Below the pieces are notes generated by a model. That model was given only the letters and a program-made list of their open reading frames with translations, had not been told where the DNA came from and ran no database searches. The position numbers and the translations under genes were made by a program. Positions 54,041 through 64,000 of a stretch of 64,000 bases of DNA are shown in pieces (within the stretch, counting starts at the first letter, position 1; each line of letters starts with the position of its first letter). The DNA lies in NCBI GenBank assembly GCA_033032865.1, contig JAWHQI010000049.1, positions 7,688,001 through 7,752,000 of the forward strand. The letters are read 5' to 3'. Source of the stretch: Dactylorhiza incarnata. Taxonomy: Eukaryota > Streptophyta > Magnoliopsida > Asparagales > Orchidaceae.

Positions 54041-56267
54041 TTAGCGCCTTAAAGAAGGGCGCGCACTTCTCTCCCGCCTTGGAGAGGAACCTGCTGAGTC
54101 CGGCCAGCTTCCCCGTGAGGCTCTGAACCTCCTTCAGGTTTCTTGGCGACCCCAACTCCATTATTGCCTTGACCTTGTCCGGGTTAGGCTCCACCCCCGC
54201 TGGGGTGAGCAAGTGACCTAGAAATTTCCCTCGGCTAGCCCCAAAGACACACTTCAGGAGGTTGAGTTTCATCTTGTACTTTCGTAGAGTTCCGAACGTC
54301 TCCTCGAGGTCTCGGAGGTGGGACCCAAGGTCCCAACTTTTCACCATGAGATCATCAACGTAGACCTCTAAATTTCTTCCTTTCTCTTCGCAAAAGACCC
54401 AATACATCATCCTTTGGTACGTGGCACCTGCGTTCTTGAGCCCAAAGGGCATCATCTTATAACAGTAACATTCATCCCCCGTGATGAAGGAGACATCTTT
54501 GATGTACGAGGGGTACATGCGAATTTGGTGGTAACCTGAAAAAGCATCTAAGAAAGACATTACAGGAAAACCGACAACTGAGTCAACCAGCGGGTCGATT
54601 CTAGGCAGGGGGTAACAATCTTTCGGGCATGATTTATTAAGTAGTGAAAAATCGATACACATTCTCCACTTACCTCCTCACTTCTTCACCATGACCACGT
54701 TGGAGACCCAGCCTGGATACTGGATCTCCGATACAAAACCTGCCTGCAGGAGTTTACCCACCTCCTCTCGGATGGGTTCTTCCAGCTTGTCCACTACGTC
54801 CCTCCTCTTTTGACGGATGGGGCGGGTGCCGGGGTTGAGGTTGAGGCGGTGGCAAGCCACATCCGCATCGATCCCGGGCATCTCCGCGACTCTCCAAGCG
54901 AAGACATCCACATTCTTCTGCACGCAGGCCAGAATCTCGGCCTGCTCCTCCGAACTGAGCTCTCCGCTGACTCGGACCTTTTCCACCAACCCAAGCCGAG
55001 TGGTGACTTCAAGCTCCACGACCTCATCCACGGCCTCCAGCCTAGATTGCTCTCCCCAAGCATTTTCCTTCTCTCCACCGCAAGCGAGCGCTTGGGCTCC
55101 TTCCTCCATCTCTGCCTCTCCTACCATCATCAACTCTTCCGCCCCTCCTTCCCGGACACCCTCTCCTTTCCCCTCTTCTTCTCCTCTCTCCGCCCTGGGC
55201 CTCTCAGTGACCCCTATCTGGGCATGAACTTCCTCTTCCTCCCTCCTCTCCTCGACCCCATTCTCTCCTCCGGCTTCGGCCTCCTCCTCCATCACTTTAT
55301 CGAACTCCTCCGCTTCTCCCATCCAGGTGACGGTGTTGACAGCCGTCACGTAGCACTGTCTTGCAATCTTGGGGTCTCCCCGGACCCGGACCTGGATTCC
55401 TCCCGCGTTGAACTTGAGGCAGTAGTGGAAGGTGGAAGGGACGCATCGAAATGCACTGATGAGAGGCCATCCGAAGATGGCACTGTAGCTGCTCGGGGCA
55501 TCCACTATCATGAAGCGGCAGTTCCGGGACTGCCCTCCGAGAGTCACATGGAGTCCCACTCCACCCTCTACCTCCTTCCTTTCTCCCGAAAAACCAAATA
55601 GGGGGCCATCCGAGGCCAACACCCTCTGGGCCTCCACCTTCATCTCGTCAAACGCCTTCTTGAAGACGACGTTGATCGAACTCCCCTTGTCGACTAAAAT
55701 CCGTGAGATGGTGAAGTTCTCGATGGCGGTCTGGATGACCAGTGCATCGCAGAATGGATCTTCATATCCTGGCATGTCCTTCTGGGAGAAAGTAATTTTC
55801 TCCGCTGGGGGTGGAGCAGTGGATGTAAAGGCCACGCTCCGCCGATAGATGGTATGGAGGCTAGCCTTGCGGGTCGCCTCCACCCCTACCCCCCCATGGA
55901 TCACTCTGATCCCTCCTCTACTCCCCACATCCACTCTGTCTTCACACCTTTCTTCCTCCTCTCCTCGAGGCTCGACCTCCTCGATTCTCACCTGTTGTTG
56001 TTGCCTCGGCACGGGCACTCGGCCCCTTTTTGTTTCTAGGAACTCTGGACAGGTGGCCGTCGCGTGACCTTCCTCATTGTGGAAGTCACAATACGGCAAC
56101 GTCACCTCCCCTGCTTCACCTTCCACCACCCTATTCCTCCTCCTTCTCCCTGCTCCTGCTTCCTCTCTAGCCTCTTCTCTTCTTCCTCTTCCTCCTCTTC
56201 CCCGCCTGATTGCCATGGCTTGCTGAGGTGGGGGAGGCAGCGACCTCGGACCCTGCCTCCATCCCAA
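53985..56267 (-). pseudogene. pol: H pol, first half: zinc knuckle, protease, reverse transcriptase
   Basis: A basic Arg-rich start is followed by the knuckle-like CDFHNEEGHATATC (near 56090). Protease has ILVDKGSSINVVF near 55690, where the family has D-G/S-G: Lys replaces the residue after the catalytic Asp. An acidic linker precedes reverse transcriptase, which carries DINPGTRP-like and RKRRDV segments, MPFGLKNAGATYQRMM and the catalytic YVDDLMVKS near 54360. TGA near 54678 interrupts the start of the palm. The long plus-strand frames at 54810-55600 and elsewhere are shadows of this coding sequence. Confidence 0.85.
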
Positions 56268-56342
56268 CTGGTGGGGTCTTCCTTGCCCTCCACAGAAGTT
56301 ACCCCTTCCCGGGCCGTAGCCCCTTCCCTAACCTTGCGTTCC

Positions 56343-57503
56343 TTAGGCACGCTGCCTCCACTCCCCCTCCGGGGCCCTGGGCTCTTCCCTTCTCCTTACT
56401 TCCTGCTGCCTGACCTCTGGCTCACTGAGCTTTGCTAGCCTCTTGGTATGTTCCGGGTTGGCCTCCTCACTCTCGATCTCTTCTGCCACCCTCTCCATCA
56501 ATTCTTCATAGGAGACAGGGGCTTTCCTCTTCAAAGCCATTTTGAAAAAGCTCTCCCTTAGCCCGACGGTGAAAGCGAGCTGGAGTGCAAACCCAGGCAT
56601 CTCCTGAGTGAGCGACACTTCTTCCTGGAACCGATCCCCGTAGCGAGCCAACCACTCCTTTGGCTCCTGCTTCACTTTGAAGAGGGACTCGACGTCCTTC
56701 TTCCTCTTCTTTGAACTGGAGAATCGCAGCAAGAAAGTCCGGCGCAAATCCTCTAAGGCGTAGATCGACCCTGTAGGGAGTTGATGGAACCAGTCCCTGG
56801 CCTTTTCTTTAAGAGTGACGACAAAGAGCCAACACTTGAAAGCATCCGACATCGGCCTGATGGAGACCGAGTCCTCAAAAGACTGGAGATGTTGGACAGG
56901 GTCATCCCTATCGTTGTAGTACACCCTGTCCCACTCTCCGAACCCTGCCGGGACAGGTGCAGAAAGTACCAACTAACAGAAGGAACTTCCCCCCTCCGCT
57001 ACCCTTTTTTGCTCCACGCGACCCCCAAGCTCTCTCGCCAGACTCGGGCTCGCGGGGACTGCGCTCGCGAGAACGGTATTCTCCTGGACCGCTCCCACAA
57101 TCGCCATGTCTTCCGGGTGCGCGCTCGCCTGCGCCGCGCTCGCCGGCACAGAGCTCGCTAGCACGGAGCTCGCCTGCACGAAGCTCGCCGGACTGGCGAA
57201 CAACACTCGCCCTTCCATGTCTTGAACTGAACTTCCTGCGACTTCCTTTTCGGCCCTCCCCCCCCCCCCCCCCCCCCCCGGGGCGTTCTCACCAACCGCT
57301 GCTGGGGGAAGGGTCGCCTGAGGTGCTGGGGTCGCGAACTCGCTCCGCAGCGCCGCGACCGTGAGCCCGAAGGTGTCAAGCACCTCCCTCCTGAAGTCCG
57401 CGAACATCCTCGGCGTCACCACCTGCGGTGACTCGCTGAACCCCACACCTTGATCCTCGCCTCCTGTCATATCTGCTCCTTGGAACTTTCTTGGACCAGC
57501 CAC
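56343..57503 (-). pseudogene. gag: H gag
   Basis: The ATG at 57503 (MAGPRKFQGADMTGG) opens an Ala/Pro-rich N-terminal part with a C22 run (57258-57279) that encodes glycine on the minus strand. After an in-frame TAG at 56975-56973 the Retrotrans_gag core follows (DDPVQHLQSFEDSV, FKCWLFVVTLKEKARDWF, LPTGSIYALEDLRRTFLLRF). TAA near 56345 and TAG near 56330 separate it from pol, still in phase. Gag would make the element's particle. Confidence 0.85.
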
Positions 57504-57505
57504 GC

Positions 57506-57523
57506 TCCACGCTCACCGCACCA
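57506..57523 (-). promoter_or_regulatory. H primer-binding site (tRNA-Phe)
   Basis: The minus strand reads TGGTGCGGTGAGCGTGGA, complementary to the last 18 bases of plant tRNA-Phe, three bases inside the 5' LTR. Confidence 0.9.
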
Positions 57524-57526
57524 AAA

Positions 57527-58477
57527 TGTTGAAACCGATTTCTCGGCCTCTTGTGGACCTCGGGGCCCTCACCGAAATGAGGGGCAGCTAGCCCTTACTG
57601 ATCCCTCGGAGAAGGTAGACCGAAGACTAGAAAAATGACTAAGACCTTAGTAACAACGAGGAGGTCCCTCCACTAACCCGGAAGATCGTTGAGCGCTTCC
57701 CCTCCCAAGCCAAAGCTAAGACTCGGGCACCTTGGAGAGCTCTGGAAATGCTAACCAAAGAAAGCCTGAGGAGAGAGAAGCTGAAGTGAACTCTTCTCCA
57801 AAGGTGCACTTAAGGTCCTATTTATAGTTTTTCTGATATGACCTGCAAATAGCAGGATTCCGCCTTTAATTTTACTATCCGCACCCCAAATGGGTCTGCT
57901 AACAGCCAAACTCCGCTGTTTGGAGAGGCTAAAGGCAGACCACCAAGGGTAAAAGGGTAATTTGACCCTATCGACTTATGGGCAAGGAACTGCGAGGACC
58001 TTCCTGTGAGATGCTCTCGCGGGCCCTCTCGCGGGTCCTGCTCGCGGTGCCTCTCTTAGCCGATTGCCCTGCGAGGACCTCGCTGGCCCCTCCTGGCGAT
58101 CTCTACCGAGGTCTGGATCTCGTGACTGATCTTGCGAGACCATCCCTTTGACTTTAATGATCATAGAACCTTTCATCGACCGCTGATGATTTCGCCGAAC
58201 ATGGGCGAGCTCGGCAACCATAGGTGGGCTCGACGAACTCGGGAGAGTTCGTCGAACGCAGTATTCCTTTCGTCGAACTCTGGGATCTTCTTTAAATTGC
58301 CTGTGGGTGTTTGTCTCGCCTACCCTTCTCGCCCGCCTATCCGCGAGCCTTCCGAGAGAGATTTCTCTCCGATCCCTCTCGCGAGGTCTTCGACCCTAAG
58401 TCCTCCATCCCTTATGATTTTGTTACGTTGCCTTCTTAAGCCGCGCCTCCTCGTCTGGCGAATATCGTGGTTGTACA
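57527..58477 (-). repeat. H 5' LTR (951 bp)
   Basis: Aligns with 45621-46574 over its full length with few differences. On the minus strand it begins TGTACAACCACGATATTCG and ends GGTTTCAACA. Confidence 0.92.
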
Positions 58478-58576
58478 ATATGCACACCAACACTTCCCTC
58501 TTAGCATGCATGAAAGGATTCCTTCACATGCATGAAGCCAAATAGTCTCAAATTTCTACAAGAGACTTATAGGGTC
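58478..58576. other. 99-bp spacer between elements H and F
   Basis: The only sequence here outside a recognised element on either side. It contains two direct copies of CATGCATGAA. No gene is seen. Confidence 0.5.
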
Positions 58577-59554
58577 TGTAACGCCCCTGAATTTCCAGGA
58601 ATTATTTTGATCCTTCTTTGTCGTCATTTTTGACGTAAGGGTGTTACGTTAGTGCGAAGTTAGCAGTGCGCCGTCATTTGCGCATTTTCGTGTTCGTTCG
58701 GTCAATTCGACAAAAATTTGGAGTGTGCCGGAATTGGGAAATTTTGCGTTAGAAAATTAAATTATTTAATTTTAGAAAGGCTCGTCGAAGTTTCATTGCG
58801 ATGCGAGCATTTTTAGTGCCCCAGTGATTTTCCAAAGATTTATATAATTATCGTTAGCCAAAAACTTCAAAAATTTATATCTTGGGTTTGGCTCGTCGGA
58901 ATTTGATTTCGATTTCTCCGTTGGATTCGTAGCGCCGACGTTTGTCTTCGGTGCGATTTTTGTCGGAATCGGCGACCGTTGGTTCGGCCATTCTTTTCTT
59001 ATTCTTCTTCTTATTTTTATTATTATTATTATGAGTAATTATTATATGATCTGCTCTCAGCCATTATAAATCCGAGCCAAAGTTTTGAGAGAGAGAAAGA
59101 GGGTTTTTTCTTCTTTCCGTTGGCTGTCGAGGGAGCTCGAGAGCTTGGTTTCGTCGCCGGAGCGTAGATTTGGAAGGCTCTCGCCGTGCTCATCGTGTGC
59201 GTTGTAAGTTTTGTCTGTTTCATAGATTTTTTGTCGCTAGGGTTAGTGGCCCTAACCCTCTCTTTGTCTGATCTTCATAGATCCTTCGTGCTTAGGCCGT
59301 GTTTGAGCCGATCCTTGACGTGGAGGGCTTGAGAGGCCATATTTCGGTAATTCGAGTTAAGGCAAGTGGTGGTTTGTTTTCTTTTCTCTTATTTCTCCAA
59401 TTTTTCCTTCTCTGTTTGTTATCTTTTGTATGTTAGTATATAAATGTTCTTTACAAAGTTCCTTCTCGGTTCTGGTAGTCCAGATCGGGCTCTGTTAGAA
59501 GAAGGATAGGTTAGCTTGGGAAAATATTTATTTAGATATTTTTGTCTAAGTAGG

Positions 59555-60725
59555 AATCGACGGGACATCCCGTCGATCGACGGGACCTCCCGTCGATCGG
59601 CGAGACCATCCCGTCGATGCTTAGTCTCAGCCGGTTTTGTCTTGCCTCTGTTTTCTCTCAGGCAAAATCGACGGGACCATCCCATCGATTTTTGGCCTTA
59701 GCCGGGGAGAAAATTTTTGTTCTATTTCGCCAAGTAAGAATCGGCGAAACCTCCCGTCGATCGAGCTCCCGTCCCGTCGATCAGGCTCCCATCCCGTCGA
59801 TCGGGTCCTTTTCCCGCCGTTTGTGAGTTAGGCCTTTCCCATCGGTTATGACTTAAGTTTGCCGTCGATTTTATATAAGCTTTTCCCGCCGATCTTCCTT
59901 TGAGGATCTTCCCGTCGATTTTGCCTGATCTTTCCCGTCGACTTTTGCCTTAGTTTCTCCTAGAATTTTTCTATTTGTAAAGCCTTCCCATCGATCGGCA
60001 CCCCATCCCGTCAATCGATGGGAGAGGGAAGGGAGATCATGTTTTGCGAGTTTCTAAGTAAGAATCGACGGGACACCCGTCGATCGGGCTCCCGACCCGT
60101 CGATCGGGCTCCCGTCCCGTCGATCGGGCCCTCTTCCAACCAATGCTTTTGACTTAAGCTTTCCCATCGATTATGAGTTGTAAGCTTTCCCGACGAATTA
60201 GCTTTGTCGTTGACTTTTGGCTTAAGCTTTCCCGTCGACTTAGCTTCTCGTCGACTTTGCTTCCCGTCGACTTTGATATAAATCTTTACCGTCGATTATG
60301 AGTTGTAAGCTTTCCCGTCGAATTAGCTTTCCCGTCGACTTTTGGCTTACGCTTTTCCGTCAACTTAGCTTCCCGTCGACTTTGATATAAATCTTTCCCG
60401 ATGACTATGAGTTGTAAGCTTTCCCGTCGACTTAGCTTTCCCGTCGACTTTTGGCTTAAGCTTTCCTGTCGACTTAGCTTCCCGTCGACTTTGCTTCCCG
60501 TCGACTTTGATATAAATCTTTCCCGTCGATTATGAGTTGTAAGCTTTCCCGTCGACTTAGCTTCCCGTCGACTTTGATATAAATCTTTCCCATCGATTAT
60601 TATAAGTTTTCCCGTCAACTTTGATAAAAGTCTTCCCTTCGATTTTGAAGATCTTTCTCGTCGATTTATAATTCTTTTCCCGTCGACTTTTGTTAAGTTT
60701 TCCCGACGAATGTTGATGCGTCTTT
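59555..60725 (+). repeat. F LTR block of CCCGTCGAT/C words with higher-order repeat
   Basis: More than 40 copies of TTCCCGTCGAC, CCCGTCGATC or close variants. From 60177 they form a higher-order unit beginning GTTGTAAGCTTTCCC, with starts at 60177, 60302, 60411 and 60536 (125, 109 and 125 bp). Confidence 0.85.
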
Positions 60726-62371
60726 CTGTCGATTTCATCGCATATTCTAAATTTTTTCAACATATTTTAATGTTCTTTTGTCGGGTGTTCCCGGGTATCT
60801 TAAGCTATTATTTATTCATTGAGGTGTCCCGTAATTGTTAAGGGATCATTTATGGTGTCTTTTTGTGGCTTACATCGTGTGGTTACGAGATGATCGTTAG
60901 GTGTCAAGTTTAGACTCACCAGATGTTTTTAATAAACCGTTGATAATTATTTCTGGTGTTTGGCCTTCGTGTTAAGCTTATCTTTGTCTTGTTCCGATAC
61001 CAAGCCTTTCATGGTGTAGGCTTGCTGAAATCTTAACCTCTTATTAAGTTGAATGTTGATCTAATGTTTGATTGTTGAGTCTTGTGCTTAATGATTCTCT
61101 CGTCTTGAGTTGTGGTTAAAACCATCTGAAATCATGTTTTCCTGCCTAGCACTCTTTTGTTTAGCCTGTTGGATTTGAAGAGCGATGTTTGCTCTGTTGG
61201 ATATTGGGAGCCAGGTATGCTTTGTTGGGGTCTGTTGGTTGTGTGAGCTAAGAGTAAGCGCCACAGTGCCTCTGTTGCGCTGTTGGTTTGTGTGGAATGG
61301 AGTCACCGTCACAGCACCCCTGGTTTGGTTTATTTTGGGCTAAGGTTGGCAGTGGATAAAGGACCACCACCTCAATGCCCATTTGTGGATCATACACCCG
61401 AGGCCAAGTGTATTGCTCGTCGTTAAATGATACCATTTTCTCGAGTTATCAGTCTCAAGTACTTGTAAACATATATGCTTATATATTTGTGTATTATTTT
61501 ATGTACGACCATCACCTATGAGCCGCAAGGATGGACATGTGGTTGGCTTGATTAGTTTGGCCATTACTTTGGTGTAGGCATTTCTCTTACCGAGTGCACT
61601 CATTTGAGCTGGCTCGGGTTGTTGTAAGCTAATAGATGCTTATCTTTTTAGTTCTCTTTTCTACAATCTATTATTTTGATTGCTGCTAACCCTTATATTT
61701 GAATCTTGGTTTTATTCTTGTTGCCACTGACACTCTCTTACTGAAGCATTCTTTTCTTTTGAATTTCTTAGGCTCAGAGCTGTAGTGGAAGGTGTTGTCC
61801 ACTTTCCCCTCATAGTTGTGTGGCAATTGTTCCTTTGCCTCAGTGGTAGCTTTGGTTTTCCAGGGTGAGTTTACTTGCTAGATTTTCTGCTGTTACTTTC
61901 TGGTTAATTATATACTTGCTCTCTGGGAGGTTTTATGTTAGGATGCATGAGTTATTTTATGTATAGAAAATGGAATTCTTGCATAACATGATTTTAAGTA
62001 AATGTCACCTATTTTGAAGATTGTAGAAAATCCTTTCTTTACTTATACTATATTTATAGATGTGCATATCATTTCTGGACTGTTTGATCTTCATGCTTAT
62101 GAAGGGTATTATGAACCTATTTTTCCGCTGCGTATGTATAATTTTCTACTCGTGGACTAGTTGATCCATTGGACCGAGGTGCACGGTCTTAAGCTAAGAA
62201 TGTAAATTCTTTTTATTTAACTCAATCATATTCATGTCTTTTATAATTATTCGCAAGAAGTGTTTTCCCAAGCGTCTATAGTTGTCCCCTACAGTACATG
62301 GCATCATAACGCGTATTTTACCTGACTCTGATAATATTTATTAAATTCATGAGAAAATGCAGGTTGTGACA
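60726..62371 (+). other. F LTR 3' part, no gene seen
   Basis: AT-rich sequence with no supported reading frame. It may include the R and U5 regions and a leader intron (a pyrimidine tract followed by TCTTAGG occurs near 61770), but I cannot fix the borders. Confidence 0.4.
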
Positions 62372-62373
62372 GT

Positions 62374-62386
62374 TGGTATCAGAGGG
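62374..62386 (+). promoter_or_regulatory. F primer-binding site (tRNA-iMet)
   Basis: TGGTATCAGAGGG lies two bases after the LTR end and is complementary to initiator-Met tRNA. Confidence 0.85.
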
Positions 62387-63100
62387 AGGTTAGCCGGGTT
62401 GCTGGAATAGTCTGGTTGGCCCGGTTAACCACCTAGTGAGAATCGTTATTCATTGCATACACACACCAAAGGGTCATCCGTATGTCTTGGCTGAAGCATG
62501 AACACTACACTCATAGCATGATTAGAAGTATACGTGGCATATTATGTAGTATGTGATGCATAATATCTATTTGTATATGGATCCTCATATGTGACAACAT
62601 GTGATGATTATGTAGTATGGGATGCATAACGTCGGTCCCATGCATATCCATTAGCTCGATTTTTCTTTTTCATTACATGTGGTAATATATAGTATGAGAT
62701 GCATAAGATCGCATGTGTACGACGCTCATAGCATGCATTAAAGCCTTTTTTAGACTGCATAGCACTGCATGCACATCATAACATAACATTAACACACGTG
62801 CCAAGTTAAATATATACATGATGACGCTCGTACACACATGATTTGAAATAAAATTTTGGCATTCATGCATTCATATTATATGCACAAGAGTTAATAGGAT
62901 GATGATATATCATCCTAGGTTATGCATAACATCATTTCATGAATTCCCAGAGCAAGGTAATAACAAGAGCAAGTATCTACACTTTTCCGATCTGTATTGA
63001 GTTAGGAAATCCTAGTTTGCTAGCTGTTGTGTCTTAAGCTAGGTGTAGATGAGGTGTTCATTCATGATTGTAGTCGATGCCTACATAGCATAGTGCGTCA
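62387..63100 (+). other. F leader, short repeats, no gene seen
   Basis: The words TAGTATGNGATGCATAA recur at about 62548, 62615 and 62690. No reading frame can be supported. Confidence 0.5.
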
Positions 63101-63129
63101 GAGTCTATTCTCCGGTTAGAGGGTGAATC

Positions 63130-63627
63130 CTCAGGTGCGCACAGTGAGGCGGTGATTGAGGAGTTGCGTCAGAGTATCGAGGCGTTGTCAAGGCAAATGG
63201 TCGTGATGCAGGCGCATATTTAGATTTTGATGGCTGCTACTTTTGGGCAGCAGACAAGGTTGCAGAACCCTATTGTGAGTCAGGATGCAATGTCGAGGAA
63301 GGGAAAGAGGAAGGATAACGTTTGTGGCAGCCCTGCTCCAAGTAAGAAGGGCAAGCAGGAGTTGGATCTTCAAGGTGCTCCGAAGAATATCAGGTATTGC
63401 ACTTTTTGCAGAAAGATGGGGCACGATCTTACCAGTGTTGGAAGAAGGATAAGAAATTTGAGTATTGTGGGCAAAGAGGGCATGATGCGACTCGATGCCG
63501 GTTGAAGGATATGACGTGCTACCAGTGCAGACAGAAAGGACATGTGAAATCCCGATGTTCGCAGTTCCAGTTGGTCGGCCAGCAACTTGCTATTACAGCT
63601 CTGGCACTGCCACCGCCTCAGCAGTGA
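63130..63627 (+). pseudogene. gag: F gag remnant: coiled N-terminus and zinc knuckles, capsid core missing
   Basis: A short helical segment (EAVIEELRQSIEALSRQMVV) ends in TAG near 63222. It is followed within about 150 bp by a basic stretch (SRKGKRKDN) and knuckle motifs: CTFCRKMGHD, then after a frameshift near 63425 EYCGQRGHDATRC and CYQCRQKGHVKSRC. In intact Gypsy elements some 200-300 residues of capsid domain separate the N-terminal helix from the knuckles. They are absent here, so an internal deletion is likely. The last knuckle is complete (C-x2-C-x4-H-x4-C). Confidence 0.65.
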
Positions 63628-63699
63628 TAGTTGGATCGAGGAGAGGCCAAGTTAAATACAGTAGCGGAGGAGGAAGCGCAGTTTTCCTCCCAGGCATTT

Positions 63700-64000
63700 T
63701 CAGGTTAGGTTTTGACCTAGTTCATTTGTTGAGCGTGCGTTCTTTTCGATTCGAGTTTTACTCGATGTTTTGGCTATAGAGCTTCGCAGGCGGTCATCGT
63801 TAGGTTGCTGATCATTTAGCAGATCCCCAAAGTGTTAAGTTCCCCTATGGTATCTCCGTGATGTTGGGTCAGGGTGTTTAGAGTTATCCTATCCTCTTAG
63901 GTGATTTCTTAGCTTTTGCTAATATAAAGGTGCTAGACCTGGAGGTTTTCGATGTGATTTTGGGCATGGACTGGATGTCCAGATATGATGTTGTTATCCA
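63700..64000 (+). pseudogene. F protease, partial and broken
   Basis: The frame ending at the window edge contains LDLEVFDVILGMDWMSRYDVV, the conserved second half of Gypsy aspartic protease. Upstream are stop codons (for example near 63777 and 63879). The expected DSGA active site near 63755 is not intact; the corresponding position reads LLDVLA. Confidence 0.65.

Larger units (their letters stand above)
45621..58477 (-). mobile_element. Element H: Tat/Retand Ty3/Gypsy element with antisense module
   Basis: The 5' LTR is 57527-58477 and the 3' LTR 45621-46574 (951 and 954 bp, highly similar). A tRNA-Phe primer-binding site, gag, protease, reverse transcriptase, two RNase H domains and integrase follow on the minus strand to about 51830. 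Between pol and the 3' LTR are a tandem repeat and plus-strand gene-like units, as known for Retand, Ogre and maize Grande elements. A C-type solo LTR is nested at 46865-48513. No 5-bp target duplication is visible; ATGC is shared near both ends but not in register. Confidence 0.88.
58577..62371 (+). repeat. F 5' LTR (~3.8 kb)
   Basis: It starts TGTAACGCCCCTGAATTTCC and ends GCAGGTTGTGACA, followed at once by the primer-binding site. It is about twice the length of the A and B LTRs. A TATA-like ATTATAAATCC is at 59063-59073, a pyrimidine/GAGA-rich leader at 59085-59110, and the GTCGA repeat block at 59555-60725. Short frames inside it have no domain features. The second LTR is out of the window, so the length rests on the termini alone. 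Confidence 0.7.
58577..64000 (+). mobile_element. Element F: Ty3/Gypsy element, 5' part
   Basis: It has a very long 5' LTR, an initiator-Met primer-binding site, gag zinc knuckles and the start of protease, then leaves the window. The LTR start TGTAACGCCCC and the protease motif VILGMDW suit a chromovirus-like Gypsy element. The 3' end and target duplication cannot be checked; GGGTC precedes the LTR. Confidence 0.8.

Noticed and set aside
54810..55601. Plus-strand open frame of 263 codons, Leu/Ser/Pro rich
   Set aside because: It is the antisense of the acidic protease-linker region of H pol; the minus strand has recognisable protein sequence.

Overview
This is plant nuclear DNA made almost entirely of nested LTR retrotransposons. 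I recognise no host gene, rRNA, tRNA gene, bacterial operon or CRISPR array. Plant lineages are recognisable from protein domains: Ty3/Gypsy Tekay-like chromovirus, Tat/Retand, an Athila-related non-autonomous family, and Ty1/Copia SIRE-like elements with an envelope-position ORF. Primer-binding sites match plant tRNA-iMet, tRNA-Asp and tRNA-Phe. The species cannot be named from the sequence.

Layout. Element A (1-4514, +) is the 3' half of a Tekay-like Gypsy element with its 3' LTR, inserted next to the polypurine tract of element D. D (4515-12291, -) is a SIRE-like Copia element that keeps gag and the env-like ORF but has lost pol. To its right, from about 12292 to 44575, lies what looks like one very long LTR (G, minus strand) split by two further insertions. 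The first is B (13828-30434, -, duplication AAACA), a Tekay-like relative of A whose 5' LTR carries element C (21623-29809, -, duplication ATCGA), an Athila-related element without pol. The second is E (32410-42755, +, duplication AAATT), a nearly complete SIRE-like Copia element. G also holds arrays of 43-bp and 155-bp tandem repeats. H (45621-58477, -) is a Tat/Retand element with a dual RNase H, a ~98-bp tandem repeat and a multi-exon antisense gene module, interrupted by a C-type solo LTR (46865-48513, duplication ATCGG). F (58577-64000, +) begins with a ~3.8-kb LTR, then a primer-binding site, zinc knuckles and the start of a Gypsy protease.

State. All coding regions are broken, mostly by in-frame nonsense codons and rarely by frameshifts. 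No element here can be autonomous as it stands.

Most notable signals. (1) LTRs of unrelated lineages each carry a cluster of a family-specific, CpG-containing, self-complementary word, often just upstream of a TATA box. (2) In both SIRE-like elements the same words plus a TATA-like box recur before the env-like ORF, as if it had its own U3-like promoter. (3) The env-like ORF of E is restored in frame by a clean 94-bp intron. (4) H has an 18-nt tRNA-Phe primer-site copy outside its 3' LTR and two TATA-led antisense units.
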